From contig JAGUCH010000001.1 in assembly GCA_019096065.1 (NCBI GenBank), forward strand, positions 1,736,001 through 1,800,000: a stretch of DNA of 64,000 nt, given 5' to 3'. This DNA is from Paracyclopina nana. Taxonomy: Eukaryota > Arthropoda > Copepoda > Cyclopoida > Cyclopettidae. Positions 11,171 to 21,082 of this stretch are shown piece after piece; within the stretch, counting starts at the first letter, position 1, and each line of letters begins with the position of its first letter. The notes below the pieces were generated by a model, which worked only from the letters and a program-made list of their open reading frames with translations, had not been told where the DNA came from and searched no databases. The position numbers and the translations under genes are program-made.

Positions 11171-14100
11171 CATCAATGGAACCATCCATCACCTCACCAA
11201 ACACGTTCACATCTGACAAGGCCCGATCATTCCTCGCCCATATTTCCAACATTAATAAATCATACGTATCTGAAGTTCCAATACGCCTCAACAACGTCAA
11301 ATCAAGAGCACTCATCGACAGCGGTAATACGTGGAGGTCGGTCATCTCCTCCACGCTTGCAACCAAATTAGGGTTCACAAAAGCTCAACTTGCGCCCCTG
11401 ATAGGAGAAACTGTCAACACAGCGGGCCAAAATCAATCTCTAGAAATACTCGGCGAGGTACCAAAGCCATTGATGCTTCACATTGGCACCTACCCGCAAC
11501 CTTTCCTATTTCGACCAGCTGTCATAGCTAACCTCACCATGGACGTCAACCTGTCGGGGCCCTTCATGAAGGCCCACGACATCGACCAGCTACATAGTGC
11601 CAACTCGCTCCGCATTCGAGGACGAATGATCAAGTTGGCAGGGGGGACACTTAATGAAAATGACAGTCGCGCAATCAACGTCCATGCCGTCTACATACGG
11701 GGTGAAACCACAGTGGGGCCAATGTCTTGTTGCGCCATTCCCGCAAAAATCCCCACCTGGACCCGATCGCCGCACATCGATGGGATTGTTGAAGGATCAG
11801 GGGACTTCATGGAGGCCACTGAGCTGCACCCCTGGCAGCGAGCCCTCATCCGACCAGATGAAAAGGGCAACTGCGTTGTCGGGGTTATCAACACTACCGC
11901 AGAGCCTCTCATTATCCACAACAACACCCGGTACGGGCAAGTTGAAGGCTTGAGGCGAGTACCCACCGTGGCCAAGCTAGCAGCTGGAAGCTACGTAGCC
12001 AAGCTCGAGGGGGCCCAAACCCGGCCGCAGGGCCAGTACACGGCCGAGATGGCCCAAATCTTCATTCAAGAATTCGACCTAGAAAACAACGACATCTTGA
12101 GCACCCCTCAGCTAAAGGCTCGCACCTTGGCCCTGCTGCTACAATACCAGGACACCTTCAGCCTCGATGGGTCCTCGGGCCAAACCGACTTGGCCGAGCA
12201 CCGCATCGATATCATCCCGGGTACTCAGCCCATTAACATCCGCCGGCGGCCCATCAACCCGCACTTGCAGAAGTCGCTAGAAGAACAAGTCCAGAAATGG
12301 CTCCAGGAAGGCATCATCGTCCCTATTCAGTCGCCCTGGTGCGCGCCGCTGGTCCCGGTCACCAAGAAGAATGGGAAGACCCGGTGGTGCGTAGATTACC
12401 GCGCACTGAACAAGGTAACCATCGTCGACACACATCCCATTGGCGACATTCGGGATAACCTCAATTGGCTGGCGCACTCGCAAGTATTCTCTACCCTGGA
12501 TACGACGGGAGCCTTTCACCACGTTCCCGTGAGGGCCGAGGACATCCCGAAGACAGCATTCGCAGCCAATCACTCAACGTACGCATTCGCCTACATGCCG
12601 TTCGGCCTCACCAACGCGCCCCGAACGTATGCGCGCCTCATCCAGCGGGTCTTGGAAGGGATCCCATACGACATTGCCTTGCCATACCTCGACGATGTGC
12701 TGATCCACAGCCGCGATGTAGAATCTCACTTCGGCCACCTGCAACGGGTACTGGACGCCCACCAACGGGCTGGCCTCAAACTGCAACCATCCAAATGCCA
12801 CCTGTTCCGCCGTCGCATCACGTACCTGGGGCACGTCATCACGCCTGAGGGCCTCTCTGTGGTCCCCGAGTACATCGACGTGGTCAAGAAGTGGCCCCTG
12901 CCACGGACCCGGCGGCAGCTACGCATCTTCCTGGGAAAGTGCGGCTATTACCGGTCCTTCATCAAGGATTACCAGAAGGTCGCCAAGGCTTTGACAGACA
13001 AACTCAGCCGGGAAGAAGACGTCCCCGATACCGCCGAGTTCGAACCCTCGCTGGAATACGTTGCCGCTTTTGAGGAGCTCAAGAAGCGGCTGTGCATGGC
13101 GCCCATCCTGGCTTTCCCCGATTTTGAGAGCCCGCAGCCATTCATCCTGGACACCGACTGGAGCGGGGACAACCAGTGCGTGGGGGCCGTCCTGTCGCAA
13201 GTACAAGGGGGAAAGGAGCGAGTCATCCTCTTCGGGGCCAAGAAGCTGACACGGAGCCAGGCTAACTACTCCGCCACCCAAGGGGAACTCGCTGCCGTCA
13301 TCATCTGGCTGCGCAAGTGGCGGTATTACCTCCAATATCGGCCTTTCATCCTCCGCACGGACCATGCCGCTCTGCAATGGATTCGCACCATGGAGGAGCC
13401 CCGTAGCATGCTTGCCCGGTGGTTGGAGACCATCAGCCAGTTTGACTTCAAGGTCGTCCACCGGGCCGGAACCAAGCACGCCAACGCCGACGCCCTGAGT
13501 CGCGCCGAGCACGTCACCGACACCGAGGGCACGGACGTGTCCAATGAGAGCTGCGCGGGCGTCCAAGCGATGATAGCCTCGGCCGAGGCTGCCCTGGACA
13601 TGGCCAACCCCGCCGAGTGGATCCAGGGGCAAACAGAGGACGAGGATTTGCAACTGGTGCGGCGACTGATCAGCCAGCAGAGCCGACCGAGCCCTGAGCA
13701 CAAAGAGGCCGCCTCCCATCGAGGCAAGATCCTGCTGGGCCTCTTTGACAGCCTCTACCTGGATGATCAAGGCCTCCTTCGGTACAAGAAGGAAGAAGGA
13801 CAAGGCCGAGAGGCTCGCCACCTGGTCGTGGTTCCTCGGTCCTCGGAAGAAGGGCTAGTGAGGCACATTCACGAAACCATGGGCCATCAGGGCAGAGACA
13901 CCACTGTTGACCGGGTCTCCCGCCGGTTCTACATGCCTAACGCCACCCGAGTTGCCGCGGAGGTCGTGGCTACCTGCCGCACCTGCCAGAAACATCAGCC
14001 GGAGACCGCGGACCAACGACACTCACTACATTCTCACCGGGCGGGCTATCCCTGGCAAAGGGTCGCCATCGACTACGTGGGGCCCCTCAAGCCCCCTGTC

Positions 14101-15402
14101 GACGGACATCAGTACCTCTTCACCGTACGCGACCTCTTCAGCCGATGGATCGAGGCTTTCCCATGCGCCTCGGCCAGCGCTGACACCGCCGTGAGGTTCC
14201 TGACCTCAGAGATCATCCCGCGATATGGGCTAATGGAGAACCTCCATTCTGACCGGGGCACCCACTTCACCGCCGCCCTGTTCCAGCAAGTAGCCAAAGC
14301 ACTAGGTGTCCGGCACTCCACCACGCCGGCCTACAACCCTAAGTCTAACTGGGTTGAACGGGCCCACCGGGACCTCAACGGCCTCCTGGCCAAACTGGTC
14401 TGCGGGCGACCATCCCGCTGGAAGGAAGTACTGCCCGTCGCCCTGTTCATCATGCGCACCACCAAATGCCGCATGACCGGCTACGCCCCGTATGAACTGC
14501 TATTTGGGCGGCCTGCCACCTCGCAACTGGACCTTCTGTTTGGAGACCCCCAACCACTTCTGAGAGAGGCCTCTGAGGCCGGGCAAGTTGCCCAGGCCCT
14601 CAAGGCTCGAATCCAGGCAGCCCACGAATGGGCCCGAAAGAACATGGCCACATCGATCAACCGACAAAGGATGGCCTACCACAAGGACAAAACGACGTAT
14701 GTCCCGGGGCAACAGGTGTGGCTGTACACGCCCACCGTGGCCCGCCACATCTCCAAGAAGCTCCAAACCTTCTGGTCAGGCCCCTGGACCATACTTAGGA
14801 AGGTCAACGACGTGACCTTCGAGATCTTGCCTGACCCCTCATGGATTCGAAAGAAGTCCGAGGTCGTCTCGATCGACAGGCTCAAATTGTACCGGGCAAC
14901 GGCGGAAGATGCCCACGATGGCAATGCCGGCAACCCGCCGCCAGCCAATGCAGATCTATCCATGCGAGGTGATGAGTTTGCTGAAGATGTTGCGCTCCCT
15001 TCCGATGATGAAGGCGACAGTGAGAACAACATCGAGCTCCCAACAACCGGCCACGAAACGGTATCAGCACCGTCACCTCGGGAAGCACGCTACCGCAAAC
15101 TTAGGACCCAGGCGGAAATGCTGCAACAAGAAACAGCAGATTTCCTGGGGGCCGAAGTTGAAGTTGCCCATGGAGCATCATCTCCTGCAACCAGAACCAG
15201 ATCACGCTCAGGCCAAAAATCAGATCAACCAGATCCAGAGCTACCTCCGCTGGCACCAATCAATATGCCGCCATACAGACCCCTGGTAGCACAGCCTACG
15301 GTCACGATGCCACAATTCAGGCCACTGCCTGAAATGAGCGATTCTGAAAATGATGATTTTGCTACACCAACAAATTCGAGCAGTGCTTCAAGCACAGAAT
15401 AG
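11137..15402 (+). CDS. pol: Element A Pol: protease, reverse transcriptase, RNase H, integrase
   Basis: Replication polyprotein expressed by the -1 shift at 11137; the first ATG in this frame is at 11176. Residues are counted from there. The aspartic protease D-S-G is near residue 48. The RT has RWCVDYRALNK near 395-405 and the catalytic YLDD near 502. RNase H starts ILDTDWSGD near 655. The integrase zinc finger has H-x3-H then C-x2-C (HIHETMGH...CRTCQKH) near 896-940. The integrase core D/D/E sits in AIDYVGP, HSDRGTHF and NWVERAH, near 965-1060. A long Pro/acidic tail follows. The domain order PR-RT-RH-IN with this RT signature is Ty3/gypsy. No disruption is seen. The minus-strand open frames across it are shadows. 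Confidence 0.93.
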   Translation, partial: KKRSQPVLRDRPSMEPSITSPNTFTSDKARSFLAHISNINKSYVSEVPIRLNNVKSRALIDSGNTWRSVISSTLATKLGFTKAQLAPLIGETVNTAGQNQSLEILGEVPKPLMLHIGTYPQPFLFRPAVIANLTMDVNLSGPFMKAHDIDQLHSANSLRIRGRMIKLAGGTLNENDSRAINVHAVYIRGETTVGPMSCCAIPAKIPTWTRSPHIDGIVEGSGDFMEATELHPWQRALIRPDEKGNCVVGVINTTAEPLIIHNNTRYGQVEGLRRVPTVAKLAAGSYVAKLEGAQTRPQGQYTAEMAQIFIQEFDLENNDILSTPQLKARTLALLLQYQDTFSLDGSSGQTDLAEHRIDIIPGTQPINIRRRPINPHLQKSLEEQVQKWLQEGIIVPIQSPWCAPLVPVTKKNGKTRWCVDYRALNKVTIVDTHPIGDIRDNLNWLAHSQVFSTLDTTGAFHHVPVRAEDIPKTAFAANHSTYAFAYMPFGLTNAPRTYARLIQRVLEGIPYDIALPYLDDVLIHSRDVESHFGHLQRVLDAHQRAGLKLQPSKCHLFRRRITYLGHVITPEGLSVVPEYIDVVKKWPLPRTRRQLRIFLGKCGYYRSFIKDYQKVAKALTDKLSREEDVPDTAEFEPSLEYVAAFEELKKRLCMAPILAFPDFESPQPFILDTDWSGDNQCVGAVLSQVQGGKERVILFGAKKLTRSQANYSATQGELAAVIIWLRKWRYYLQYRPFILRTDHAALQWIRTMEEPRSMLARWLETISQFDFKVVHRAGTKHANADALSRAEHVTDTEGTDVSNESCAGVQAMIASAEAALDMANPAEWIQGQTEDEDLQLVRRLISQQSRPSPEHKEAASHRGKILLGLFDSLYLDDQGLLRYKKEEGQGREARHLVVVPRSSEEGLVRHIHETMGHQGRDTTVDRVSRRFYMPNATRVAAEVVATCRTCQKHQPETADQRHSLHSHRAGYPWQRVAIDYVGPLKPPVDGHQYLFTVRDLFSRWIEAFPCASASADTAVRFLTSEIIPRYGLMENLHSDRGTHFTAALFQQVAKALGVRHSTTPAYNPKSNWVERAHRDLNGLLAKLVCGRPSRWKEVLPVALFIMRTTKCRMTGYAPYELLFGRPATSQLDLLFGDPQPLLREASEAGQVAQALKARIQAAHEWARKNMATSINRQRMAYHKDKTTYVPGQQVWLYTPTVARHISKKLQTFWSGPWTILRKVNDVTFEILPDPSWIRKKSEVVSIDRLKLYRATAEDAHDGNAGNPPPANADLSMRGDEFAEDVALPSDDEGDSENNIELPTTGHETVSAPSPREARYRKLRTQAEMLQQETADFLGAEVEVAHGASSPATRTRSRSGQKSDQPDPELPPLAPINMPPYRPLVAQPTVTMPQFRPLPEMSDSENDDFATPTNSSSASSTE

Positions 15403-15590
15403 TAGAAGAATGAGCAGCACAACGAAAAGACGGCCGCAAAATTTTGGGGGCCCCCCTAAGTATACTTTGAAAATTCTGCGGCTTGAAAGAAAGCGCAATT
15501 AATAAAGAAATAATAGCAGCACAAACCGGCAGGTGTACAATAATGAGGCAGCATGTCAACACGTTTCCTTTACTCTCTTTTCCAGAAGCA

Positions 15591-17918
15591 ATGTACTTCA
15601 CAATACTGATGACGTTCACTCTACTACTCGAGGTGCCGAGCGCACAACCCCGGCCTCAACCTGCTCTACAGGAAGGAGGAGACGGACCACCTGAAGACCC
15701 GGCTGCCACCTTCACGGTGTTTGACTGCGAGTCACCAAAATCAACCCACGAGAGCGTCGACTTGAATGACCCGGACGAATGCGATGATATCGGCACCACC
15801 TATGAATCGGCTGTCAACATCACCGTGCAGGTGCTGCAGACTGCGACGACCAAACCCGTCGCCGCCCACCGTTGCCACGTGACCCTGACCCGCGAAGTGA
15901 CCAGATGCGGATTCGACAGCGTCAGCTACGGGACTCAGATCGTTGCTTACCACCAGCCCTATACCGTGTCGCCCCAGGCCTGCCGCAAGGCGGTGGAACG
16001 GGGCTACCTGATCGTCGAGGGCCAACGGGTGAATGTGACCCTCAACGTGCCCGCCAACCTGGCTTACTTCTCTCGAGGGGGCCTTGACGGAGACCACCGA
16101 TGCAGGACCATGTCATTCAGCCACAACGGTGTCATGTATCACCGCTCTTACGAGCAGACCCGGATCGACGCCCTTGTCACCGCTGTCTATGGAAAATTAC
16201 ACACCAGCTCTGGACGAGTGGTGTTCGATAATCACATCGTGGCCAATTACCGGGACAAGATCGTCCACGACACGCTCGAAGGCACCATGGTATGGGAAGC
16301 TCATGACACCACCTGCATGGAAGAGACCTCTGAGGTCTATCAAGGGCCCGCTTCACTATACCCGCACCAGAACTCCACCATGTTAGGTCAGGTGGGGGAT
16401 CTGCTCCTGATTGCCCGCGAGGAGGAATCCAGGTACGCAGGATTCGTCCTTAAGGGGGTCCAGTCGACCTGCCAGCGGCGGGTCTTCCGGACTCAGCTGA
16501 GGGACTTTGCAGTCGTCCTTCTCCGCCCGGGCGAAGCTCCCATCGCCGCGTCAACCCACCTGACGGAAGAGGTCCACCACGCTCACGTGCAGACCCAACT
16601 GGCTTTCCTGCACGCCGAGCACGCCCTGCATCTCGACGACCGGTTCAAATTCCTGCAGGACCTCATCTGCAAGAATGAGCGGAGCATCCTGCACACCAAG
16701 CTGCAGGACATGGCCAGCGGTGGGTCCTCCTACGCCACGCTCGACTCCCACGGGCCCGGCCATTTGGTCACCCGGGCTGGGGCGGTTGCCTACATCACCA
16801 GCTGCTACCCGATGCAGGCCATGACGCGTGCCTTCCCTAACTGCACGCAGGAGATCCCCGTGTTGGTCGGGAACCATTCCCGGTTCGCGGATCCCCTCTC
16901 CTTCATCTTGGTGGACCGGCCCAGCATCATACCCTGCGACGCCATCACGCCTGTGAAGTGGAGGATCCAGGGACACTGGATGTGCGCTACTCCTAGCATC
17001 CACTCCTGCACGCCGCCGTCGCAATTGGACCCCACCTCCGATCGACAACATGGACGCCCCTACGAGATTGGTCGGGGCCTAGGAGGCGGTATCTACTCCG
17101 CCCAGCAGCAGGCCGAGCACGCCCTCTACCTGCAGCTGTACCACGCGCGCGAGGCCGTGGTCACCACTCTGACGTCCAACGTCCTGAGGAACAGCTTCGC
17201 ACGCGGATCGGGGGCCACCACCCTCTGGTCCGAGGACGACATCGACATGATGGTTGACCAGGTGGGCAACGCCCTCATCCCTTTCTTTTCGACCGTGGGA
17301 AAATACTGGAGCTACATGACCGGAGGTTTGGTGATCCTGGGCCTCATCAAGATCATCCTAGGCTCTATCATCCGTATGATTATCCTGTATCGCCGCCGGG
17401 GGCTTGGGTGGTGGTTGATGTATGGCCTGTGGCACACTGCCTTCATGGCTGTCGAACTCCCCTGGCGCATGGTAGCCAACCTGGGTAACGACGGACCCTT
17501 GTTCCCTGGCGACGACGATGAGGATGATGGCCACCCGGATTTCCGGCGCCGACCCCGCTGGAAGCGAGACCACCGAGAACGAGCGGCCACCGAGCTCAGC
17601 GACTTCACCGTGCAAGATGGTTTGGAAACGGGAGAGAAAGACCCCTTGGATGCCCCGGACAAGTCGACATCGCCCCTCAAGGCTCTCCGCCGGTGGACGC
17701 GGCCCGACAAGGAGACCCAAGCATATCAGGACCTCCAGGCCCAGATCCGTACGATTCACCAGCAATACACGGATCTATACGGGGTCCTGCAGCAGACACT
17801 TCCCCAGGCACGCGCGGTTGACGCGAATGGGACCCAGCCCAGCGCTCCCGCCATGGAGGGTCCCCCTCGGGGCTCCCTGCTAGACCTGACTCAACCCGTC
17901 ACTGCGAGGACACAGTAA
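15591..17918 (+). CDS. env: Element A envelope glycoprotein, chuvirus-G-like
   Basis: Predicted membrane-fusion glycoprotein, about 775 residues. The start is chosen at ATG 15591, five bases after a strong acceptor (tttactctcttttccag, exon from 15586), as expected for spliced env mRNA. The first residues form a signal peptide ending near 'VPSA'. An ectodomain rich in Cys and N-x-S/T sites follows. A long hydrophobic span lies at about 17310-17390 and a second one at 17400-17460, with an acidic cytoplasmic tail. Cys spacing and motifs (an early xFDC, a later CMEE..EVYQGPA block and a 'FVLKG..STCQRRVFRTQ' block) resemble arthropod chuvirus glycoproteins, which are known to have been captured by LTR elements. 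That relationship is my pattern match, not a search result. The frame is open further upstream (to 15483) without need. Confidence 0.75.
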   Translation: MYFTILMTFTLLLEVPSAQPRPQPALQEGGDGPPEDPAATFTVFDCESPKSTHESVDLNDPDECDDIGTTYESAVNITVQVLQTATTKPVAAHRCHVTLTREVTRCGFDSVSYGTQIVAYHQPYTVSPQACRKAVERGYLIVEGQRVNVTLNVPANLAYFSRGGLDGDHRCRTMSFSHNGVMYHRSYEQTRIDALVTAVYGKLHTSSGRVVFDNHIVANYRDKIVHDTLEGTMVWEAHDTTCMEETSEVYQGPASLYPHQNSTMLGQVGDLLLIAREEESRYAGFVLKGVQSTCQRRVFRTQLRDFAVVLLRPGEAPIAASTHLTEEVHHAHVQTQLAFLHAEHALHLDDRFKFLQDLICKNERSILHTKLQDMASGGSSYATLDSHGPGHLVTRAGAVAYITSCYPMQAMTRAFPNCTQEIPVLVGNHSRFADPLSFILVDRPSIIPCDAITPVKWRIQGHWMCATPSIHSCTPPSQLDPTSDRQHGRPYEIGRGLGGGIYSAQQQAEHALYLQLYHAREAVVTTLTSNVLRNSFARGSGATTLWSEDDIDMMVDQVGNALIPFFSTVGKYWSYMTGGLVILGLIKIILGSIIRMIILYRRRGLGWWLMYGLWHTAFMAVELPWRMVANLGNDGPLFPGDDDEDDGHPDFRRRPRWKRDHRERAATELSDFTVQDGLETGEKDPLDAPDKSTSPLKALRRWTRPDKETQAYQDLQAQIRTIHQQYTDLYGVLQQTLPQARAVDANGTQPSAPAMEGPPRGSLLDLTQPVTARTQ

Positions 17919-17936
17919 CCTTCTAGCGTGGGGTGA

Positions 17937-18181
17937 TGTAGCAGGGAGCATGTCGGCCTACGGGTCGACCGCTCGCTGCGCGCGCTCGCCTCGGGCGCGC
18001 GGTAGTATAACGAGTAGTATAGTGTGATCATCAGTAAAGGAAATAAATTCACCGCATTGACACGTGTTGTCTGCGGCCCAAAGACTGACCTCTGCTAGCC
18101 TCCAGGCCCGTCCCCGCTTGACGTAGCCTAGATACGAGTAGTGGCTTGATAAGTCACAGTAGTATATCTCGACCTACTACA
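17937..18181 (+). repeat. Element A 3' LTR
   Basis: 245 bp, near-identical to 8938-9182, with AATAAA at 18042-18047. TAGT follows. Confidence 0.92.
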
Positions 18182-18422
18182 TAGTAAAATAGCATGCCCA
18201 CTTTGTGAGCTGCACTATTTCGGATGGAACAGCATTTGTAGAGACTGTGGAAATGGCATTAGTACGAAAAAAGTACTGACTTTTATTCTTTGCTGTTTTT
18301 GAAGCCACTCAGAAAGAGTGCACAGTCAGGTATGGCAATACTAGCAAAATAGCATGCCCACTTTGTGAGCTGCACTATTTCGGATGGAACAGCATTAGTA
18401 GAGACTGTGGAAATGGCATTGG

Positions 18423-19097
18423 AATGCATTTAAAAGGGAAAAAGTATACATTTTTATAAATAGTCTTTAAATAAAAGTTCAGAGAGAATAACCAATAATA
18501 AATATGATGACTGCTGACTTCACACTTTGAGATTATTTATTTGAATATTTTTATGAATACTGATTTAAAACTTCTTATTTTATTTTACATAATACAAATA
18601 AAATATAGATCATTTTTGAATTAATTAAAAAAAAAGATATAATACTTATTGAAAAATGTGAAAAATATTGATATAGTACTACTTTCATTTATGGAAATTT
18701 TTATTACAAATATATAATTATATACCAATTTAAATAAATCAGTATTGATAATATATTTAACGTAAGGAATACTAATTAAATACTAAATAAATACTAATTT
18801 TAAAAATAATTATTTTAATAAAATAATTATGCTTGTCATCTTTATTTTCACTATGTCATCATTAAGGATAATAATTAAGCGTATATTCATTGAAAAATTT
18901 AATGTAAGACTATAGGTCCAAATTGCAAAAAACGGGATATTTAAAAAAATCATATCTCCAATAGTACAAACATTACAAAATTTTTAAAATGCTATTCTTC
19001 ATACATTAGCTATAAAGAATATGATTTCATTATTATTTTGTTAAAATTCGTAAATAAATATTACATATCGATAAAATACAGATTAAAACCTGCTAGT
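18423..19097. other. AT-rich non-coding stretch
   Basis: Very AT-rich, with no gene. It mirrors 7472-8640 in composition. Confidence 0.5.
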
Positions 19098-19751
19098 TTG
19101 TCTGGTTGGGATGGATACCGTAGGAAAGCTTGAAACTTAAGCCATCTTTTTTAGTTTTGAGATTTTTAAAAAAGTATTTATTCAAATTTTGATACAGACC
19201 ACCAATTTGATAGTTACTCAAAATACACGCCCATTTTCCCTGATTTTATTTGATGAAAAGACACTTTCACGAAAAAATTATTTATTCAAGTTCACTTAAA
19301 ATTGGTTAAACATTTGATCTTCATAAACAAAAAATCCCAAAGATGTGTTCCTTAAAACACTAATTTTGAATTTTTTTTAGTAGCCAGTGGCCTTATAATG
19401 AAAAATATCCTTTCCAATTGTCTAGCTTTCTGATGAGCCAGCACAGTGCTGCAAGATTTTTTTTCCATGAAAAAATGTCAAAAAATGGCAGGGATTGGCT
19501 TAGCTGAAAATTCGGTCAAAAAAAGGCCAGTTTCGGCAAATTAGCTTTTTGAAGGAAAAAAATTAAGGCTGCCTCAGGAAAATTAAGTTTTTTCATTTTT
19601 TTACTTTTAATTTCTTTTGTCCATTGAAGCAAAAAGAGATGGCCAAAGATTCAAGCTTTCCAATGATATCCATTGTGTCTATTTATATTTCCCGAATTTG
19701 TAACACACACTTTAGATTTCTAAGTGTGCAAAAATCTACGGGACAGTCTGT
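19098..19751 (-). repeat. Right arm of the large inverted repeat
   Basis: Read on the minus strand it starts ACAGACTGTCCC and ends CCCAACCAGACAAACT, matching both ends of 7380-7471 in inverted orientation. Its stretch near 19635-19720 (AAAGATTCAAGCTTTCCAAT...) is also related to the MITE at 33097-33487. TA-like bases flank the outer tips, but a target duplication is not clear. Confidence 0.5.
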
Positions 19752-20060
19752 ATATAGTGAATGAATCTGATGATTAATTTTGGTGACATAACACTCAAAT
19801 GGCTTAACCAGAATTATAGAGTCACTTTCTACGTTGCATAAGAATGAAAGTTTTCCTTCTTGCATGACAAGTTGAATAATTCCCTTTTTGGGAGCATTGA
19901 CTTACACCCATTTGATCTTTGCCTCTGTATCTTGCAAAATACCTACTGCGTATGTGAGAGTAAACTTGCTCTTACAAAAGTCGTTCATTTTATAATGTCT
20001 CTTTGTGCTCTTCAAGACAAGGAAAGATCAACGAGTCTGACAAATTATCTACTTCTATTG

Positions 20061-20739
20061 TTAGCTTTGGTGAGCAACGCAATAGAGAAGTTGACTTACT
20101 GGCTCAGGCTCTGGTTCAGGCTCAGGCTCGTGCACGACAACGACAGGTGGGGGCAGAGGGATAAGATGGGGCCCACCCACGAAAAAGGTGGCTTGACCCT
20201 GCTTAGAGATCGGGTTGGCCACTGTGTCAAAAGTGCTCGCAAGCCTGGACACTTGGAAGTGCGCGTGGGGTGCAGGATTGATGTCAACCACATTGATGCC
20301 AGTATCCAAAGGGATCACTTCAAAACCAAGTTGAATGTCCTCACGTGTCCTTGTTGGCACTCGCACAATCTCATCAACTGGTTTGCCCACCTGACAAAAT
20401 CATGCAACAATGACTTCATTAATTAGAGACAAAAGAACTGCGTAGGTACTTGTTTTTTACCTGGTACAACCGTTGCTGCTCAATTCTGTAGCCTCCAGCA
20501 TCTGAGATGTAGTCAAACAGGCGTAGAATGCCGTTTGGGTCCACCCAGCCATAAGTTCCAGTCACTGATCCATCCCTGTGTCTTTCCTCTTTGCGGTATT
20601 GGCCACTGAGCGTTTGATACCTGAAGAACCTCTCTGGGCCTTGATCCGTTTGAATGTGGTACTGAGCTGGGCTTGTCAAAGGCTCTGGAACTCCATGGCT
20701 ATTTGCCAAGCTAGCTGCCAGACTCACAGTGACAATCAA
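20061..20739 (-). CDS. RR-type cuticle protein (first and last exon uncertain)
   Basis: Secreted structural protein of the exoskeleton; the RR (CPR) domain binds chitin. Exon 20739-20461 follows an acceptor (tttctatcag) and starts with the end of a signal peptide (LIVTVSLAASLANSHG). The RR core has FFRYQTLSGQYRKEER then GTYGWVDPNGILRLFDYISDAGGYRI. Exon 20390-20100 continues in phase and ends in an EPEPEPEPEP repeat with a gtaagt donor. The end is probably just beyond: an acceptor at 'acaatag' would add two codons before TAG. The exon with the initiator Met is not found. Its partner is the cuticle gene at 21083-25116 on the same strand, and the two are similar enough to be tandem duplicates. 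Confidence 0.78.
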
Positions 20740-21082
20740 CTGATAGAAACAAGAAAATACTATGTACTTGACAAAATTATTATTAAAGTATGTAGTACTT
20801 CGTGGAATCTAGCCGCGTTGTTCTCAAATAACAAATATAACTTTTGCGGCAAGAGTCTACGAAAACAAATCAATTCAAGTATAACCTTAAAATTAGCCCA
20901 AAATGGCATACTGTCAATTACTGCTGGGAAAAATTATGAAGCTTTATTTTTAAGGCTGAAAAACATAAACAAGGCAAAGAAGGATATTAATATATAAGCA
21001 ACATGCAATAAGTGGATATGATTAGAAGCAATCATAGCAAATTGACTAGCTGAGTGTTTTTCCCCTTGTTGCACTAGAGAGA

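Larger units (their letters stand above)
8938..18181 (+). mobile_element. Element A: envelope-bearing Ty3/gypsy LTR retroelement
   Basis: A 9244-bp element with 245-bp LTRs, TG...CA ends and a TAGT duplication. Order: LTR, long leader, gag, pol (PR-RT-RH-IN), env, LTR. All three reading frames are open over their full length, and the LTRs differ at one position by eye (8951 region, gcg versus gca). It is therefore young and possibly active. Its coding DNA is markedly more GC-rich than the host flanks. A primer-binding-site candidate starting TGGCGCGGGTCG lies 2 nt after the left LTR, and a purine-rich run (GTGGGGTGA) lies just before the right LTR. Confidence 0.92.
8641..18422. repeat. 160-bp tandem repeat, about 3.3 copies, split by element A
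   Basis: Units begin near 'GC(T/G)(T/G)CACTATTTCGGATGGAAC' at 8641, 8801, 18209 and 18369. The first and last pairs are each spaced exactly 160 bp. Subtracting the 9244-bp element and its 4-bp target duplication places the third copy at 8961, also exactly 160 bp on. The array therefore existed before the retroelement entered its second full unit. Units differ by a few substitutions. Confidence 0.85.

Noticed and set aside
12919..13821. 300-codon minus-strand open frame across pol of element A
   Set aside because: It mirrors the GC-rich RT/RNase H coding strand, has no domain, and the sense frame has all catalytic motifs.
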